From the NCBI GenBank assembly GCA_028554645.1, contig JAQOOI010000018.1, positions 558,001-622,000 on the forward strand: DNA of 64,000 nucleotides, written 5' to 3'. The notes beneath the pieces were generated by a model. It worked only from the letters and a program-made list of their open reading frames with translations. It ran no database searches and was not told the DNA's origin. The first letter of the stretch is position 1. Each line of letters begins with the position of its first letter. The DNA is from Omphalotus guepiniiformis (lineage: Eukaryota > Basidiomycota > Agaricomycetes > Agaricales > Omphalotaceae). The position numbers and the translations under genes were made by a program. Shown here in pieces: positions 23,871 through 36,848 of the stretch.

Positions 23871-26800
23871 ATGGTCTATCACAACCTAAAAGGTGAGTTG
23901 AGTATAATTGCTACTGAACCAATGCTTACATGCCTTGTAGCGCTCATCAAAGGCATCCGGTCATGCAAGGTTTTCCATTTAAAAGTATACCAGCTTACAT
24001 CCATGACTGACAGAGGCTGTTCACAGACGGTGGCAGACGAGCGAGCGCTTATCCAGCAGGAATCCGCCGCAATTCGTGCCTCTTTTCGAGAAGAAGACTC
24101 GTTTGCACGACACAACAACATCGCGAAGTTACTCTATATCCATATGCTGGGGTCTCCAGCTCATTTCGGCCAGATCGAGTGCCTCAAGCTAGTTGCCAGT
24201 CCTCGTTTCGCGGATAAGAGACTAGGGTACCTGGGAATAATGTTGCTACTTGATGAGAATCAGGAAGTGCTCACTTTAGTGACGAACTCACTGAAGAAGT
24301 AAGCCATTGCTTATTGCGTTTTTCACTCTTGACGTTTACGATCTATAGTGACATGAACCATTCTAATATGTATGCCGTTGGGCTAGCTCTGTGCACCTTT
24401 GCCAACATTGCTTCGGAGGAGATGTCACGAGATTTGGCCAATGAAATTGAAAAGCTGTTGGGTTCGAGTAACACGTATATTCGTAAAAAGGTACGTACTC
24501 CTTCAACTCTACCCCTAGATCTACTTAGGATTATCCAGGCAGCACTCTGTGCTCTTCGAGTCATCAAGAAAGTACCAGACTTGACGGATCACTTCACCTC
24601 AAAGGCAAAGAATCTGCTCACCGACCGCAACCATGGGGTATTACTCTCAGCCATAACCCTTGTTACTGAAATGTGTCAAATTGATCAGTCTGTTCTCGAC
24701 GAATTTCGTAATGTATGTGGTGGCACTTGTAATTGTGTTTTATGCCGGATTGAATCGTGTTACAGGCCGTACCTCTTCTTGTCAGGAATCTGAAGTCGCT
24801 TGTCACCACTGGATACAGTCCGGAGCATGATGTTTCCGGAATCACTGATCCTTTCTTGCAAGTGAAAATACTCCGGCTCCTTCGATTACTGGGCCGAGGC
24901 GATGCAAGAGCCAGTGAGATCATGAATGATATTCTAGCTCAGGTTCGTTCATACAGTGACCTAGTTATGTCCGTTATTTCGAAATCGAGATATTGTTTGC
25001 TTAGGTTGCCACCAATACCGAATCATCTAAAAATGTCGGCAACTCTATCCTATACGAAACTGTTCTCTGTGTCCTTGACATCGAGGCTGACTCGGGCCTT
25101 CGAGTAATGGCCATCAATATCCTTGGTAAATTCTTGAGCAACAGGGATAACAATATCCGGTTCGCTTTGTTTCCGAGCTTTCTTCCTTTGCACTACTGAC
25201 ATTCGTGTTCCAGCTATGTGGCTCTCAACACTTTGAACAAGGTTGTCTCAATCGATACCAATGCTGTACAGCGGCACCGTAACATCATTCTTGACTGTCT
25301 GCGTGATGGCGATATCTCCATCAGAAGGCGTGCTCTCGAGCTCTCCTATGCTCTCATCAACGAACAAAACGTCCGAATCCTCATTAGGGAGCTGCTGGCA
25401 TTTCTGGAAGTTGCCGATGATGAATTTAAGCTGGGTATGACGACCCAGATATGTTTGGCCGCCGAACGATTTGCGCCAAACAAACGGTGGCATATTGATA
25501 CAGTTCTGAGGGTGCTGAAACTGGCTGGTCGCATTCTATACTACAACTCGCAAACGACTGATTATATTGAATTTTCTCAGGCTGGAAACTTCGTTCGCGA
25601 GGAGATACTATCGGCATTCATACGATTGGTCGCCCACACGCCAGAGTTACAAGCTTACACGGGTTCCAAGCTCTATACAGCACTCCTCGCTGACATCTCA
25701 CAAGAGTCCCTTACTTTAGCTGCAGCGTGGATTCTAGGAGAATACAGCGAGGTCGTTTTGGAAGGCGGTCTTGTAGATGAAGAGCAGCCAAAACCTGTAA
25801 GGATCAGCTGCAGTCGCACTCCCTTTAGCTAAAGGATATCACCTCATAGGTTTCTGACAAAGATATCCTCGATCTCCTCCTATCAATCCTCGATTCCCCT
25901 TACGCCAACTACCTTACACGACAATATGTGCTAGCCTCGATAACGAAGATCTCCTCCCGAAGCACCACAAGCGCCCCGCAGCAGGAGCGTATTGCCGATG
26001 TCTTGGCAGTGTACACGACAACTCCCGAGCTGGAGTTGCAGCAGCGTGCTGTTGAGTTCGCCAGTCTGTTTGATCTAGGCCAAATAAGGGAGGGCGTACT
26101 AGAGCGCATGCCTCCACCAGAGCTCAAGGCTACTGTCATGGGTGTTGGTACGTTTAATTTGCCAAGTATCTTCAGATAAATCCAATGCTTATGGCACCTT
26201 TCAATTAGTGAGTGAAAACAAGCCTGTTGGCTCAAGCACAGGTGGAGACCTTTTAGGTAGCGACGACCCCGTCTCTCCGACCACGAATGGACAGGCACTG
26301 GGAAACCAAGATCTTCTGGCCGAAATTTTTGGCTCTTCCGACTCTACGCCATCGGTACCAGGCGGATCTGCCCCTGCTCCCAGTCCGGCACCGAAATCGC
26401 AACAGTCTACAATAGACGATATTCTTGGTCTGTTCGGGAATACGTCCACCGCCACCCCTGCTGCCACTGCACCATCGCCCATGCCAAGTCTGATGTCGAC
26501 GTCTCCTCCCTTGCCATCAACGACTTCGAACCCGGTGTCTGCTTTCTCCCTTCCACAGTCCCAATCGCCTGCACCTGCAGCTACATCAACCTCTTCCACT
26601 CCACGCTTACAATCATATACAGCCTATGATAAGCACACGTTGAAGATCACGCTAACACCACAAACTTCCTCTGCAAAGCCTGGTGTTGTAATGATATTGG
26701 CCAGGTTCCAGGTAACAGCTGCAGTACCTGCTACCGGACTCACATTCCAAGCTGCCGTTCCCAAGGTTGTATCTCAACTTCTTGCCTTAAATTCCTGATT

Positions 26801-27074
26801 CTAACAAGCCGATCTTTTCCAGTCACAAACACTGCAAATGCTGCCAATGTCGAATCCAAACGTCAATCCAGGCTCAGTAGAAACTCAGCAGATGAGGGTT
26901 GTCGCGCCAGTAGGAGTGAGTGCATATCTCCCTCTTCCGCTGAGATTGTTTCTCATTATCTTCCAGAGCGCTGTGAGATTACGACTACGAATAGGGTTCA
27001 CTGTGAATGGCGAGGCAGTACAGGATCAAGTAGACTTTGCTGGTTTTCCCCCGGGATTGACAGGACCAGCGTAG
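23871..27074 (+). CDS. APL4: AP-1 clathrin adaptor gamma subunit
   Basis: The large gamma subunit of AP-1, which recruits clathrin and cargo at the trans-Golgi network and endosomes. Exons give [20 protein letters not shown] and then the trunk of alpha-helical repeats: [98 protein letters not shown], and [20 protein letters not shown]. After the trunk (about residue 580) a Ser/Pro/Ala-rich hinge carries the clathrin-box-like [10 protein letters not shown] and DDILGLFGN. The gamma-ear (GAE) domain follows ([37 protein letters not shown]), and the protein ends [10 protein letters not shown] at 27074. About a dozen introns of 50-70 nt are present. Every section matches gamma-adaptins closely, and the start is the family start. 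Confidence 0.95.
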
Positions 27075-27295
27075 ATATAGTTGTATATTACATTCTGCTT
27101 AGTTTTCTCTTGACAATATTAATGCGGACGAGCAGAGCCTCGGTGAAACGGACGGACAACGGGTGTTACGATTTTTAGCGGGACATTAGAAAATAGGATA
27201 AAGTATAATATTTCTGTTGTACAAGCATCACCAAAGAACTATCTGGAAGCAAATGCTATGAAGGTACATAGTACAGTTAAAGATTACACCGAATA

Positions 27296-30200
27296 TCAGA
27301 TGAACACCAGCAACGGGTGTCTGTCATACACGTTCTGCCCTTCGCTCAACTCTCCGAGGTCAGGATAGAACGGAACCAACGCATCCTCAGCGCCCAGGTA
27401 TAAGGCATTGTAGATGCGCCAATAAACCTCTCGAACTTTCCGAGCCGGATGGAACAATCCCTGCAGAACATAGCTCAGAAGCACGCCAGGACCCAGCGTG
27501 ACCCTCATTGCCTCGATGGCATCCATGACCGCGCCAATGACGTGCGGAGAAGTCTCGAAACAATTGGGCCAGACAAGATTCATAAGGTGGAGCATAGAAT
27601 CCTCGCAGCCCAGACCCGCAACACCTAAAGCCAAATGCTTCACAATAGTACTAGCAGTTTGACGATGAACGAGATCACGGTCGGTAAGTGCATCTTCTAG
27701 CATGGTGACAACGGAGTCACAATAGTACGCCGACTGTGGCCCGACGTATTCGAAGACAAAGGACAACGCTTTCAAACAACCTGTCCGGACGTTCAACTCC
27801 GCAGTGCGGTATTCGTTTAAGATTGCTGGTATGCATGTGAAGGCTGTATAAAAATGGGAAGAGTCAGCGTGTTTCAGCGTGGATAGGCAATAAATGACTT
27901 ACGTCCACAAGTCTCAGCGACTATGGCAATGGCAACGGTACTGCAGACACGACTCTGTCGCTCTTGCACTCGCAAGTTCGTCAAAAGCACCGACAAGACG
28001 TCTTGAGGACCCAAACTCTTAGCGATATAACCGAATGAGTTGACAGCAGCTCGACGAATGCCTTTCTTATGCGCCTTGAGAAGGTCCAGCAACTCGAAAC
28101 AGATTCTCATCCATTCACGAGCGGGTACAAATTCAGCACCACGATCAGCGATACGGCCAATCAAGTTGATAGATGCTTCTTGCACCTTCTCGTGTCGATT
28201 ACGCAGAATTGGTGTCATACGTGGCACTACATTTGAGAGAATCGTAAATCAATAAGCCGTGTCGGCAAGAGGAAAAGAAAACTCACATAGATCTTTAACA
28301 GGTGGATTCATCTGCGTCATACCAACGACGTTGGCGATAGCACCTTCCGCAGCGATAATACTTCCGAGAGTATCAGGATACTCTTCACCCAGCTGCTCGA
28401 ACAAAACCAACCCCAACTTGCTCAACAACTGATCCTCACCGCATTGCTTGATAACGACTGCTAGACGAGTAGTTAAATCAGCAGCCTGCTGACGAACTTT
28501 GGCACTCTTATTATTCAGCCGCCAGAGAATAGTAGAGACGATTTGTGTGAGGTAGGGCTTGACGCGGATGCCTAGAGCATTGACAACCGTTCCAAACCCA
28601 TCCAACATGACCTGATCCTCCGTCGTTTGTTCCTGGAAGGAGTAGATGATTCCATCCACGAGTCGTACTTCCAGTCGTTCGTCAATGTCGGATGCGCCTA
28701 AGGTAGCGACCACCTTCGTGATAGTCTCCATTACCATCTTCCGGTAAGGTTCAGCCTCATCTTTCAACTCGTTCACAATTCTTCCGACGATCTCCGACAC
28801 ACCTGCCTTCTGAGCCAACTCGACAGTAGTCTCAACAACCTGCCTATAATTCCGCCTGTCCAGGGCCATTCGGCGTACCCAAAATGCTTTGAAGAAGTCG
28901 GGTAAAATATCATGTTTTATGTAGGACGGCGTGACACCCTCTGTGGCAGCACATTGCTTCACGACCTTCAGTACAATCTTCTTCATCTCCTCGTCTGAAG
29001 TCTGGAATTCACGAATGAGAATGACCGTGACTTCTTTGGTGTAATAGGAAGCATATTCTGGATCCATGAGAGGGATGATGAAACCGATGGCTTTCAGGAA
29101 CGCAGCAAGACCTTTGCCACGGTGCAGACGAATACCCAACCACAGAGGCTTTAACACCTCATCGAACGACTCGATACCGTAGGGTGCCGCAGCTTCGGCG
29201 AGAGCCGCCAGACCAAGAGCAGTCATGGTCCTGACTTTCTGCTGCTCGTCAGCAAGGCCATGAGCTATACAATCCACCAAATTACGCAAATGAGGCAACA
29301 CCGCGCAGCCCATCATGATCGCGATTTGCTGCACGATACGTATACCTGTGTGTCTAGCTTGCCATGACTTCTTGGAGCGACAAACAGCCTTCAGGAAAGG
29401 AAGGAGGGAAGGAATACCCAGAGCCGATGCGACTACAGAAAACGCACGAGCGGTGGTGTTACGAACATATTCATCCGCGTGGTCTATATCGGGTCTCATC
29501 GTGGAGATCATATGGGCTAACCCAGCGGCTTTGGATAAGTTGGAAATAATCTCGCGACCTTCTACTCGAGCATAGTAGTCCTCGTCAATGAGGAGCGGTT
29601 CAATGACAACAAGGATCTTATGCACGTAAGGCCGGACGAGATCATCAAGTTTGTAGAGAACACGGTCGATGACCTTGACAAGAAGATGCCGCTCCTGATC
29701 CTCGAGCGTACGCTCCATGAGAAGAGGAAGAATTTTATCGAAGAGAGGCCCGGCACCAAACTCGCGAGCCTTGTCGGTGATCTGCCGCAAAGCTGTTTTA
29801 CGAACTGGTGGGGTGCCGTTCTTGATCTTCAGTAATAGTCGCATGATCTTTCTTTCCTTCATCTCCTCAACAGAGAGCTCAGTCTCATCTTCCTCCTTTA
29901 ATATCTTGGCGAAATACTGAGCATCTTCTGCTTTGAAAAAAGCGAGATTTCCAACACCTGGTATCTCTGTTGGTAATTCTGGGGCAAGACCGGCCGCAGC
30001 AGCAACGGCTGCGGCATCTGAGCTTTCCTGAATTTGAAATCCGCCGACCTCTGTCACCGGTGTAGCCATGAGTTTACGGGGTTGAACCATCGGTGCGTAG
30101 CCCGGAGGGGGAGTGACGATAGCATAACCAGTGGCAGGAAGAACAGCGTCGAGTTCTTCATCGGTGAGGTAGCGATTTTGTTTATCTTCTTGCATAAACC

Positions 30201-30894
30201 CAGGAGCATTCATGATGATTGGCACCATGGGAGCGTCCACTCCAGAAGTGACCGGTGTCTGATCCCATCTAGAACGTTTTGGTGTTTCGCCGACAGCGAC
30301 CTCAGCAGGGGTTGCGTCCCAACGCGACCGACGCTTTTTGGGTGCAGAGGCTTCTAGAGCTTCTTTCGACCATTCGCCTGTATCAGCTTTATTAGGGTCA
30401 ACATTTTCGTCGGAAGGTTCGGGTACATCCCATCGTCGCTTGCGTTTGGAGCCAGTCTGGCTCTCCTTTGACATCGCAAGCTCCTTCGCAGCCTCAAGCT
30501 CCATCTCAACATCCTTTATTTCGGAAGCAGGTGGTGTCTTGTCCAGGTCCATCTTCATCCTCCCTTCTTCCCTATCCTTCTTTTCCTTTTCTTCAATAGC
30601 TCTTTTGACTCTTGCTTCCTCCTTCTCCAGCCTCGCCAGCCTCATAGCTTCCTTGTAACCACCCTCTACCTCTGCTCCATCCTCGCTCTCTTTAAAGGCA
30701 TCTGCACTGTCGAGGGCAACCCGTTCAAAACGCCGATTGTGGTAGTCAGACTGTCGAGCAGCTATCTGACGGGTCTTCGCTGTTTCGGCAAAAGGATCGA
30801 CATTTTCTTCTTCTGCGAGGTCGGCAAATTCCTTCAGAATCTCCTTTGGAGCGGTAAATGAGTCTACCAATCTAGGTGACTCAGGAGAAGCCAT
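27296..30894 (-). CDS. HSH155: Splicing factor 3B subunit 1 (SF3B1/Hsh155)
   Basis: A core U2 snRNP protein that clamps the branch-site helix in spliceosome assembly. The start at 30894 ([13 protein letters not shown]) follows an in-frame upstream extension that lacks conservation. The N-terminal part has U2AF-ligand motifs ([30 protein letters not shown]) and charged coil. After about residue 340 come the HEAT repeats: [120 protein letters not shown]. Two small introns precede the last exons ([35 protein letters not shown]). It ends DRHPLLVFI at 27296. The K in [11 protein letters not shown] corresponds to the human position-700 region. Conservation is very high. It is convergent with the AP-1 gene with 221 bp between stops. 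Confidence 0.96.
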
Positions 30895-31410
30895 TATACC
30901 TGGTCTTTTGGGGTGAGTACGCCAATAGGTAGAGTCAAGAGTAAGTGCGTACAAAGCTCGCCCTTGCGACTGGGAAATGAGTAATACTCCCAACCTTCCC
31001 ACGGATTGTCACGTCTGCTGACATGTGTGACGACCTGTGACCGACTACTTACAGTATCTCTTACTTTAAAGTTACCGACTGTACCGTTCATACCGTAGAA
31101 TCAAACCGGTTCCAAAGCGAGTCTTCAACGCGAAATGCATATGTACGTGCAATCTCTAAGAAAGACGGAATTCCCTTTCACAATATCTAGCGGGCACGAG
31201 ACACAAACGCGGTTCAAAATTCAGATCGCAGACCTAATGCACCCTTTCAAATATCCATGATTGGATGACCTGTATGTAGTAATTTCCCGATGCACCTATA
31301 CGACAACAACCAACGTACATCAACATGCTGCATTACGCAAGAGGTCCATCCATGGACATCATTGAACTGGCAAACCTCTCTGGAGGTTCCGTCTGTACTA
31401 TCGGCGGTGT
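30895..31410. other. Intergenic region between SF3B1 and TMA16
   Basis: About 515 bases that hold the SF3B1 promoter and the 3' flank of TMA16. Possible TMA16 3'-UTR and small open frames (31290-31582 plus) show no family features. Confidence 0.5.
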
Positions 31411-32136
31411 TCATATCGGTGGCATCACTGCATCCGTGTCCATTGCATTGCCAGTATCTGATGAGGGGTCGACGCCCGTGATAGTAATATGTTTTCCTGG
31501 ACGAGACACTACGAAGGTAGTGGGATTGGCACTCGATATACGTATGAACCGGAGAAGGTGGATGTATGCTACTTCCTTTTGATTCCAGAGACGAAAGAGC
31601 TCGACGGTTGGCGGATGTGTTAAATCAATCACCTCTGTAAATAACATTGAGATTTAAAAAAAAGGCGGACGAACATGGGACAAGTATACTTACCGAACCC
31701 AGTCCTATATTCTTCCGACTCTCTCAACTTCAACTCTTCTAGCTTCATCTCCTTCGTACTCTTTGGTCTCCCTTTACGCCTCGAGGCCCGTTCCGCCTCC
31801 AGTTCTTCATCATATCGCTTTAACCACACATCCGCGATAATCCCGTGTAAATCGTCTAATGACAATACGCCTTCTGGCGGGAGTGAGTGGTAGAAAAAGC
31901 CATAAAAATCGGCTAATGTTATACAGAGATGGTTGAGCAAGAACTTCAATGTTAGTGTCGAACGACAAACCTAATGTATCGTGCTTTCTATGTCGATTCG
32001 ATATAAGACCTCCCAGCTTCTCTTTGCGCAGGGATTTTCTTGTGAGCTGATCTGCTTTTCTTGATTGGGGATGAAATACTTTCTCTTTTTTGGCTTTGCT
32101 CGCCGAAGCTGCTTTGCCTGTTTTTGAAGGAGCCAT
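31411..32136 (-). CDS. TMA16: Translation machinery-associated protein 16
   Basis: A small basic protein that binds pre-60S ribosomal particles during nuclear maturation. Exon 1 from 32136 reads MAPSKTGKAASASKAKKEKV, then the family block FHPQSRKADQLTRKSLRKEK and LGGLISNRHRKHDTLG. The second exon has FYGFFYHSLPPEGVLSLDDL, HGIIADVWLKRYDEELEAER and KSTKEMKLEELKLRESEEYR. The third has EVIDLTHPPTVELFRLWNQK and AYIHLLRFIRISS and ends DAVMPPI before TGA at 31411-31413. Order and length agree with Tma16. An in-frame Met upstream (32232) is possible but lies outside the conserved start. It is divergent to MZT1, with 148 bp between starts. Confidence 0.88.
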
Positions 32137-32284
32137 GTTTGCTGCCAAGAGATATTCGAGAATGGTTGCCGACGGCCGTACCAGGCATACCACGTGACTT
32201 CCAGCCGATAGGAACGGCCCGGGCAAATTCAAAACTCTCCCTGAGCCTCTTTCAAGCTCAAGCTCAAGGGCTGTTTCTACTCCA
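32137..32284. promoter_or_regulatory. Compact divergent promoter TMA16 / MZT1
   Basis: Only 148 bp separate the two start codons, so a bidirectional promoter is likely. It includes CACGTG-like sequence near 32191 (CCACGTGACT), an E-box of the type bound by bHLH factors such as Cbf1. No other known element is evident. Confidence 0.5.
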
Positions 32285-32628
32285 ATGTCATCGCAAGAAT
32301 CTGATCGTATCGTCTCTGCGCAACAAACCCTGGATAGTGAGTTATCGCCTCACTTCTCATAAGTATACAGTCAATCACGTCTCTTGGTGAAACTTGACCA
32401 AGTTCTTTATGAAATGTCGCAACTGCTGAACACACAGTTGGATAAAGAGACGCTCACGACGTGCGTTAGGATGATTGAGAGCGGAGTCAATCCGGAGGCG
32501 TTGGCTGCGAGTAACAGCCGTTCTTCTCTACTCTCATGAACTAACGCGCCGTACAGGCTGTGATTCAGGAGCTGAGAAGAGAGAATGCGGCTCTGGAGGC
32601 TCGCCGCGCTTCTGCGCCCTCACGCTAG
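32285..32628 (+). CDS. MZT1: Mitotic-spindle organizing protein 1 (Mzt1)
   Basis: A microprotein that binds gamma-tubulin complex components and is needed to recruit the complex to spindle poles. Three exons encode 75 residues. Exon 1 is 32285-32336 ([17 protein letters not shown]). Exon 2 is 32403-32506 ([34 protein letters not shown]). Exon 3 is 32557-32628 ([23 protein letters not shown]). [16 protein letters not shown] and AVIQELRRE are the family core. Intron 1 is 66 nt with GT..AG. Intron 2 (32507-32556, 50 nt) has a GC donor (GCT|GCGAGT), a CTAAC branch site at 32541 and an ACAG acceptor; only this choice keeps the conserved ALAAVIQEL in frame. Length agrees with S. pombe (64) and human (82) Mzt1. 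Because each exon is short, the gene is easy to miss. Confidence 0.93.
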
Positions 32629-33157
32629 ATTACACATGGGGAACGTACTGGGGACGTACCACAAAGTCAATTTCGGATCCGAGCTAATCTATTATCGATT
32701 CACCTGTTGTCCCAGCATCCACTTCACGGGGAACAAGTACAGTAATACAGTCGAAATACAGCAATCAATCACACGCAGGACAGGTGCCAACATGCCCAGA
32801 GTTGCCTGTCCCAGTAGTCAGCCATTTGTACCGTAATTCGTCATTAGCAGACAGCTGTAGTAAATGCCACTGGTACCGAGTGGCAAGTTGAAACTTGAAG
32901 TGCGCAAAGAAAAAATTGCGCAGTGCATAAGCGCCATAGTCGTGTGGCTGACTTCTTTCAAGCGCCCGCACCCGGACTCGGACTCTGTGGGACCTACCCT
33001 AATCTTAGACCTCATCGTTTACAGTGACGACAAAAGACCACCACGACGACAACGGCTGCCTTCCACATTCTTGCTTTGCACAGTCTCCGTCCAGTCTGCT
33101 ACGGACTCATTGTCTTTTGCTTTCGCGCCTGTCTTTCTCTGAGAGACATTTTCAGCA
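32629..33157. other. Intergenic region upstream of the ZDS gene
   Basis: About 530 bases with small open frames on both strands and no family features. It should hold the promoter and 5' UTR of the next gene. The last 60 bases before 33158 are pyrimidine-rich (TTTCGCGCCTGTCTTTCTCT), as often seen upstream of fungal starts. Confidence 0.5.
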
Positions 33158-35899
33158 ATGCAGCCATCGCAATATGACATTCAGCGCGAGGTTGAGGCAC
33201 TTCGGGACATCAGAAGACGGTCGACGACGCCAGGGGCTCTAGCGATCGACCCCGACCTGCCTAATCATGCGTCTCCAACTTCCTCCACGTACTGGTCAGG
33301 AGCACCACCCCCAGACGATTCGTCCAGCAGCTCCCATGAAGAAGGCACTAGCAGCACGGACGACACTTCAGACGAACCTCATAGTATTACAGACGACCCA
33401 TTTCATCTCTTCTGGGTTCCAGCAAGCGTTCATCCTGAAATTGCACCTGGCGAATTCCGTGCCTTTCTCAAAGAACATTCTCGCTCACCACCTCCAGGAG
33501 ATGGTTCGACACCTGTCGTTAGGTCCGGCTCCTTATCTTCATTGTCTTCTTCAGGGCTTGGAAGAAAGAAATCCATGCTCAGTCGCCAATATCGCCCATC
33601 AGAACACGACGGTGTCGGGGAAACTGAGGAGAGAATTGTCCCTCTTTCGAGGAACCGGTCTACTATTCATCACAATCAGGTTCCTCAATTGACTATTAGC
33701 GATCTTCAAAGGCTGGAGGAACTAGCAGAGGAAGCCTCAGCCAGCGATGATCCCTCGAAGTTGAGGACACTGCTGAGAAGGAGCCTCAGTCTCAATATTT
33801 CCCCTTCTGGTGAGTTGACCTTTCTCCTCTCTACTGTGTCTTGAATTGAAATTTCTTAAGCCATTGAAAGGATGGACAATATGCCGGAGATGGGTGATGA
33901 AGCAGATGCTCCAATCATAGTACCTCCTCCCGGTCAAATTCTACGTCGTGCTGCGCGCACGAAAATCAGAAAACCCAGTCTACCTGGCGACGGTGGAGGC
34001 CATCGATTCGGCGCATCTCGGAGGGGTGCCTCTGCACGTGCCGCCAAAGCCTCTGCTGAACGTTCTTCTACCGAGCTGTCTTCTAGTGATCATGGGGATC
34101 ATGACACCGAAGTCAAGCGGCCCAGGGCGCTTTCGAATGAGCTTCAACTTCAAAGGCCGGAATCTTTCAGCGAAGAAGGTTTCATATACGATGCTTATGC
34201 ACACGATGAAGAGGAAGAGCACCCTTCTGCCGTCCTTGTGACGACATCTCCACCTCCTCCAGAAGAGCCAGCGGAAGCCCCACAATCTCCACCCCCGCAA
34301 GCTCAGGCTCTACTTCCAGAGCTGCAAACTGTGCCAGCATCTCTTGCCGATACACTTGGTCCTGTTCTTCAACACCCTCGACCACAGCGACTCCTTTCTC
34401 CTCAACCCACTGACCAGCCTCAACAGCCTTCTCGTACACCTTCACCTACCTCACCCACACCTTCAGATGCGCCTGCCCCCGTGCCTACTCCTCCGGCTTT
34501 TCTTTCTAGCCCTCCTCAGGCTCACGCTCACCGAAAAGAAAAAGACAAGAAAGGTTTGTTCGGTAAATGGGGCTCAGACAAGGGTGGCAAAAAACACGCT
34601 AAAGATCATCAGAGAGCGGACTCACACGAACGCGTGGAGAAGGAGAAAGATTCTGGCTTCTTTGGATCGCTATTCGGCGGGAAGAAGAGTAAAGATTCGG
34701 AGAACGGTCCCCCTCCTATTGCAGTGCATGGCGGATCTGCTGGACGAGAGGCCGCTCAAGCTCTACTGGGCGCGAGCAAAAGCTCGAAGAATTATCAGCC
34801 TCCCCCTTCACCGGGTGCCCAGCTAATCAACAATTACTCGAGATATCCTATTCACGTTGAGCGCGCGATTTATCGACTTAGTCATATCAAACTGGCGAAT
34901 CCAAGGCGACCGCTGTACGAGCAGGTTTTAATCAGCAATCTTATGTTCTGGTACTTGGGAGTAATCAACAAGGCACAGACGCCTGGGTCGCCACCAAATG
35001 GATCGGCGGCACAGGCTAACGGGGTTACACAGGGTGAGAAGGAACAGAAGGAGAGAGAACAAAGGGAAGCTGAACAAAGGGAAAAGGAATTGCAGGAGAG
35101 AGAGAGGCAAGAGCGGGAGCAACGGGAACGGGAAATGGAGATGAAGAAAAGAGAGGCTTCGCCAAGACGAGGTCCACTGACTAAACCCGCAGCAGGGGGT
35201 GCTGGTGGGAGAAGAGCTGAGATACCCGTCAAAGGTCCTCAATATGAAATGCAGCACAGGGAGATGGAACAAGCGTATGGAGGGTATACAGGGTATGGAG
35301 GTCAACCACCACAGCAACAAGGGGTGGGTATGCCGATGGGTAGGGGCCCTTCGCCCGGACCAGGTCAGCGAATGCAGCAACCTCCTCCTGGTGCTCCGAG
35401 ACTAGTGCAGGCTTCGTCGGAACCGCAGGCACCAGATAATTTCTACTATTCGGCATCTGATGCAATGGCGCAACAACGATTACCTCCCGGAGCGATGCCT
35501 CCCGTCGATCAGTCGGGTTGGAACGGTGCATCTCGACAGCACTCGGCTTCTCCACCACCTGCAGGCGGTGCCCGTCGATCACGGTCCCCACCATCAGGCA
35601 ACTACAGTCAACAGTCGATGGGACAACAAATGTACAGCTCAAATAAGCAACAAGACCAGTTCACTGCTGGTGGTGGTGGGCGATTACCCGGGCGTTCGTT
35701 ATCAGCTACAGCGATATCACCTTCCCCGAGTCCCTCCATGAATGGGAAAGTGCGCAAGGGGACTAGTGCGTATGCTGCTATACCGACACATGGCAGAACG
35801 AGGACTGCTGAAGGTCACCAACCTTATCAGGCCCAGGCCAATGGGATGGCAGAAGAAGAGGATGTACCTCTCGCTGTGTGGCAGCAGCGGCGAAAATGA
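33158..35899 (+). CDS. Zds1/Zds2-like protein with C-terminal Zds domain
   Basis: A regulator that in yeast controls PP2A-Cdc55 localisation and activity, polarity and mitotic exit. Exon 1 (33158 to about 33809) starts MQPSQYDIQREVEALRDIRR and includes the FHLFWVPASVHPEIAPGEFR, AFLKEHSR block that is a Zds hallmark, plus a helix LTISDLQRLEELAEEAS. After one intron, exon 2 runs to 35899. A Ser/Pro-rich middle part contains proline runs (SPPPPEEPAEAPQSPPPQAQ) and a KDKKGLFGKWGSDKGGKK segment. The C-terminal Zds domain reads YPIHVERAIYRLSHIKLANP then RRPLYEQVLISNLMFWYLGV. The tail is low-complexity: an E/R-rich run at about 35035-35155, then Gly/Pro/Gln-rich sequence. The domain lies about 300 residues from the end, whereas in yeast it is at the extreme C-terminus. 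Identity as Zds is firm; the target is inferred. Confidence 0.87.
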
Positions 35900-36848
35900 A
35901 TAATGTGTGCGTGATATCTTTGTTCGCACCGCTCTCGTGTTAATGCTACTCATCCTGGTCTTCAGCCCAGCGTCTCTCTCCGATATCTAGATTTCAATTT
36001 GAACGGAATTTTCGTCAACATCGTCAATGTTTTTTTGCGCCCAACATGCATGCCGTTGTTTCTTTCCCCTTCTCATACCGCTTTGTACTGTAACTCCCGT
36101 CTAGCTTCCGACACCCGTTCCTGCAATGTTCCTGTCCCTCTACCTTACATCACAATCGCTCCGAACTCATTTGTTTCTACCGTTTCTTAATCTACGTCCC
36201 CACTGACTCCCCAATCGTCCTGTTAAACTAGGGACTGCTATATTCATTCATGATATGGACTCTTCACTTAATGTATATGAGCATCATCGAATATTCGTGG
36301 ATTTTCCAGGTTACGGGTACATTGATGCTTGTTACTAGCTGATATCGCCCCTACTCTGTCCTTCATGGTTTACAATACCGCTATCATGAATTTTTTTTAT
36401 CCGTGTTGTTTCTGCCGTTTTCGTTTTTCGGGGCCATTTCTTGCTCCTTTGACTCTCACAAGTTTAGCCCCGGATTCACAACTTAGCTTTCTTTCTAGTA
36501 TCCTCTCCTGGTTCAATGAATGCTTATGATGGCTTTGCGGGCCCGCAGACGATCCAACCCAAACAAGCATGAAAAATGATGACGCCTCGGGATCTCTGAA
36601 TTGAGCAGTGCATTGCGATGGCAGCAAGTGCCAAGATGTGTTCATATGATGATCAATGTCTTTCAGCACAGTGTTAATAGATGCTAATCAACCCAAGACG
36701 AGCTATTACAGGCTATTACACGTAATTGCATGCAACTGGCACATATCAGAACTTATCACGGCATTTCGACAATGGTATTGAAGGTGTGGACCGACTTAAC
36801 ACGGTCCCTCAATCTCCTCCCTTTTTGCCGACGTCTGCATGCAGCGGT
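35900..36848. other. Intergenic region, about 950 bp
   Basis: T- and C-rich sequence with small unsupported open frames (36329-36529 plus). It probably holds the ZDS 3' UTR and the promoter of the next gene. A signal-peptide exon for that gene may lie here, but I could not identify one. Confidence 0.45.

Noticed and set aside
34182..35642. Antisense ORFs over the ZDS gene
   Set aside because: Shadow frames of repetitive coding sequence.
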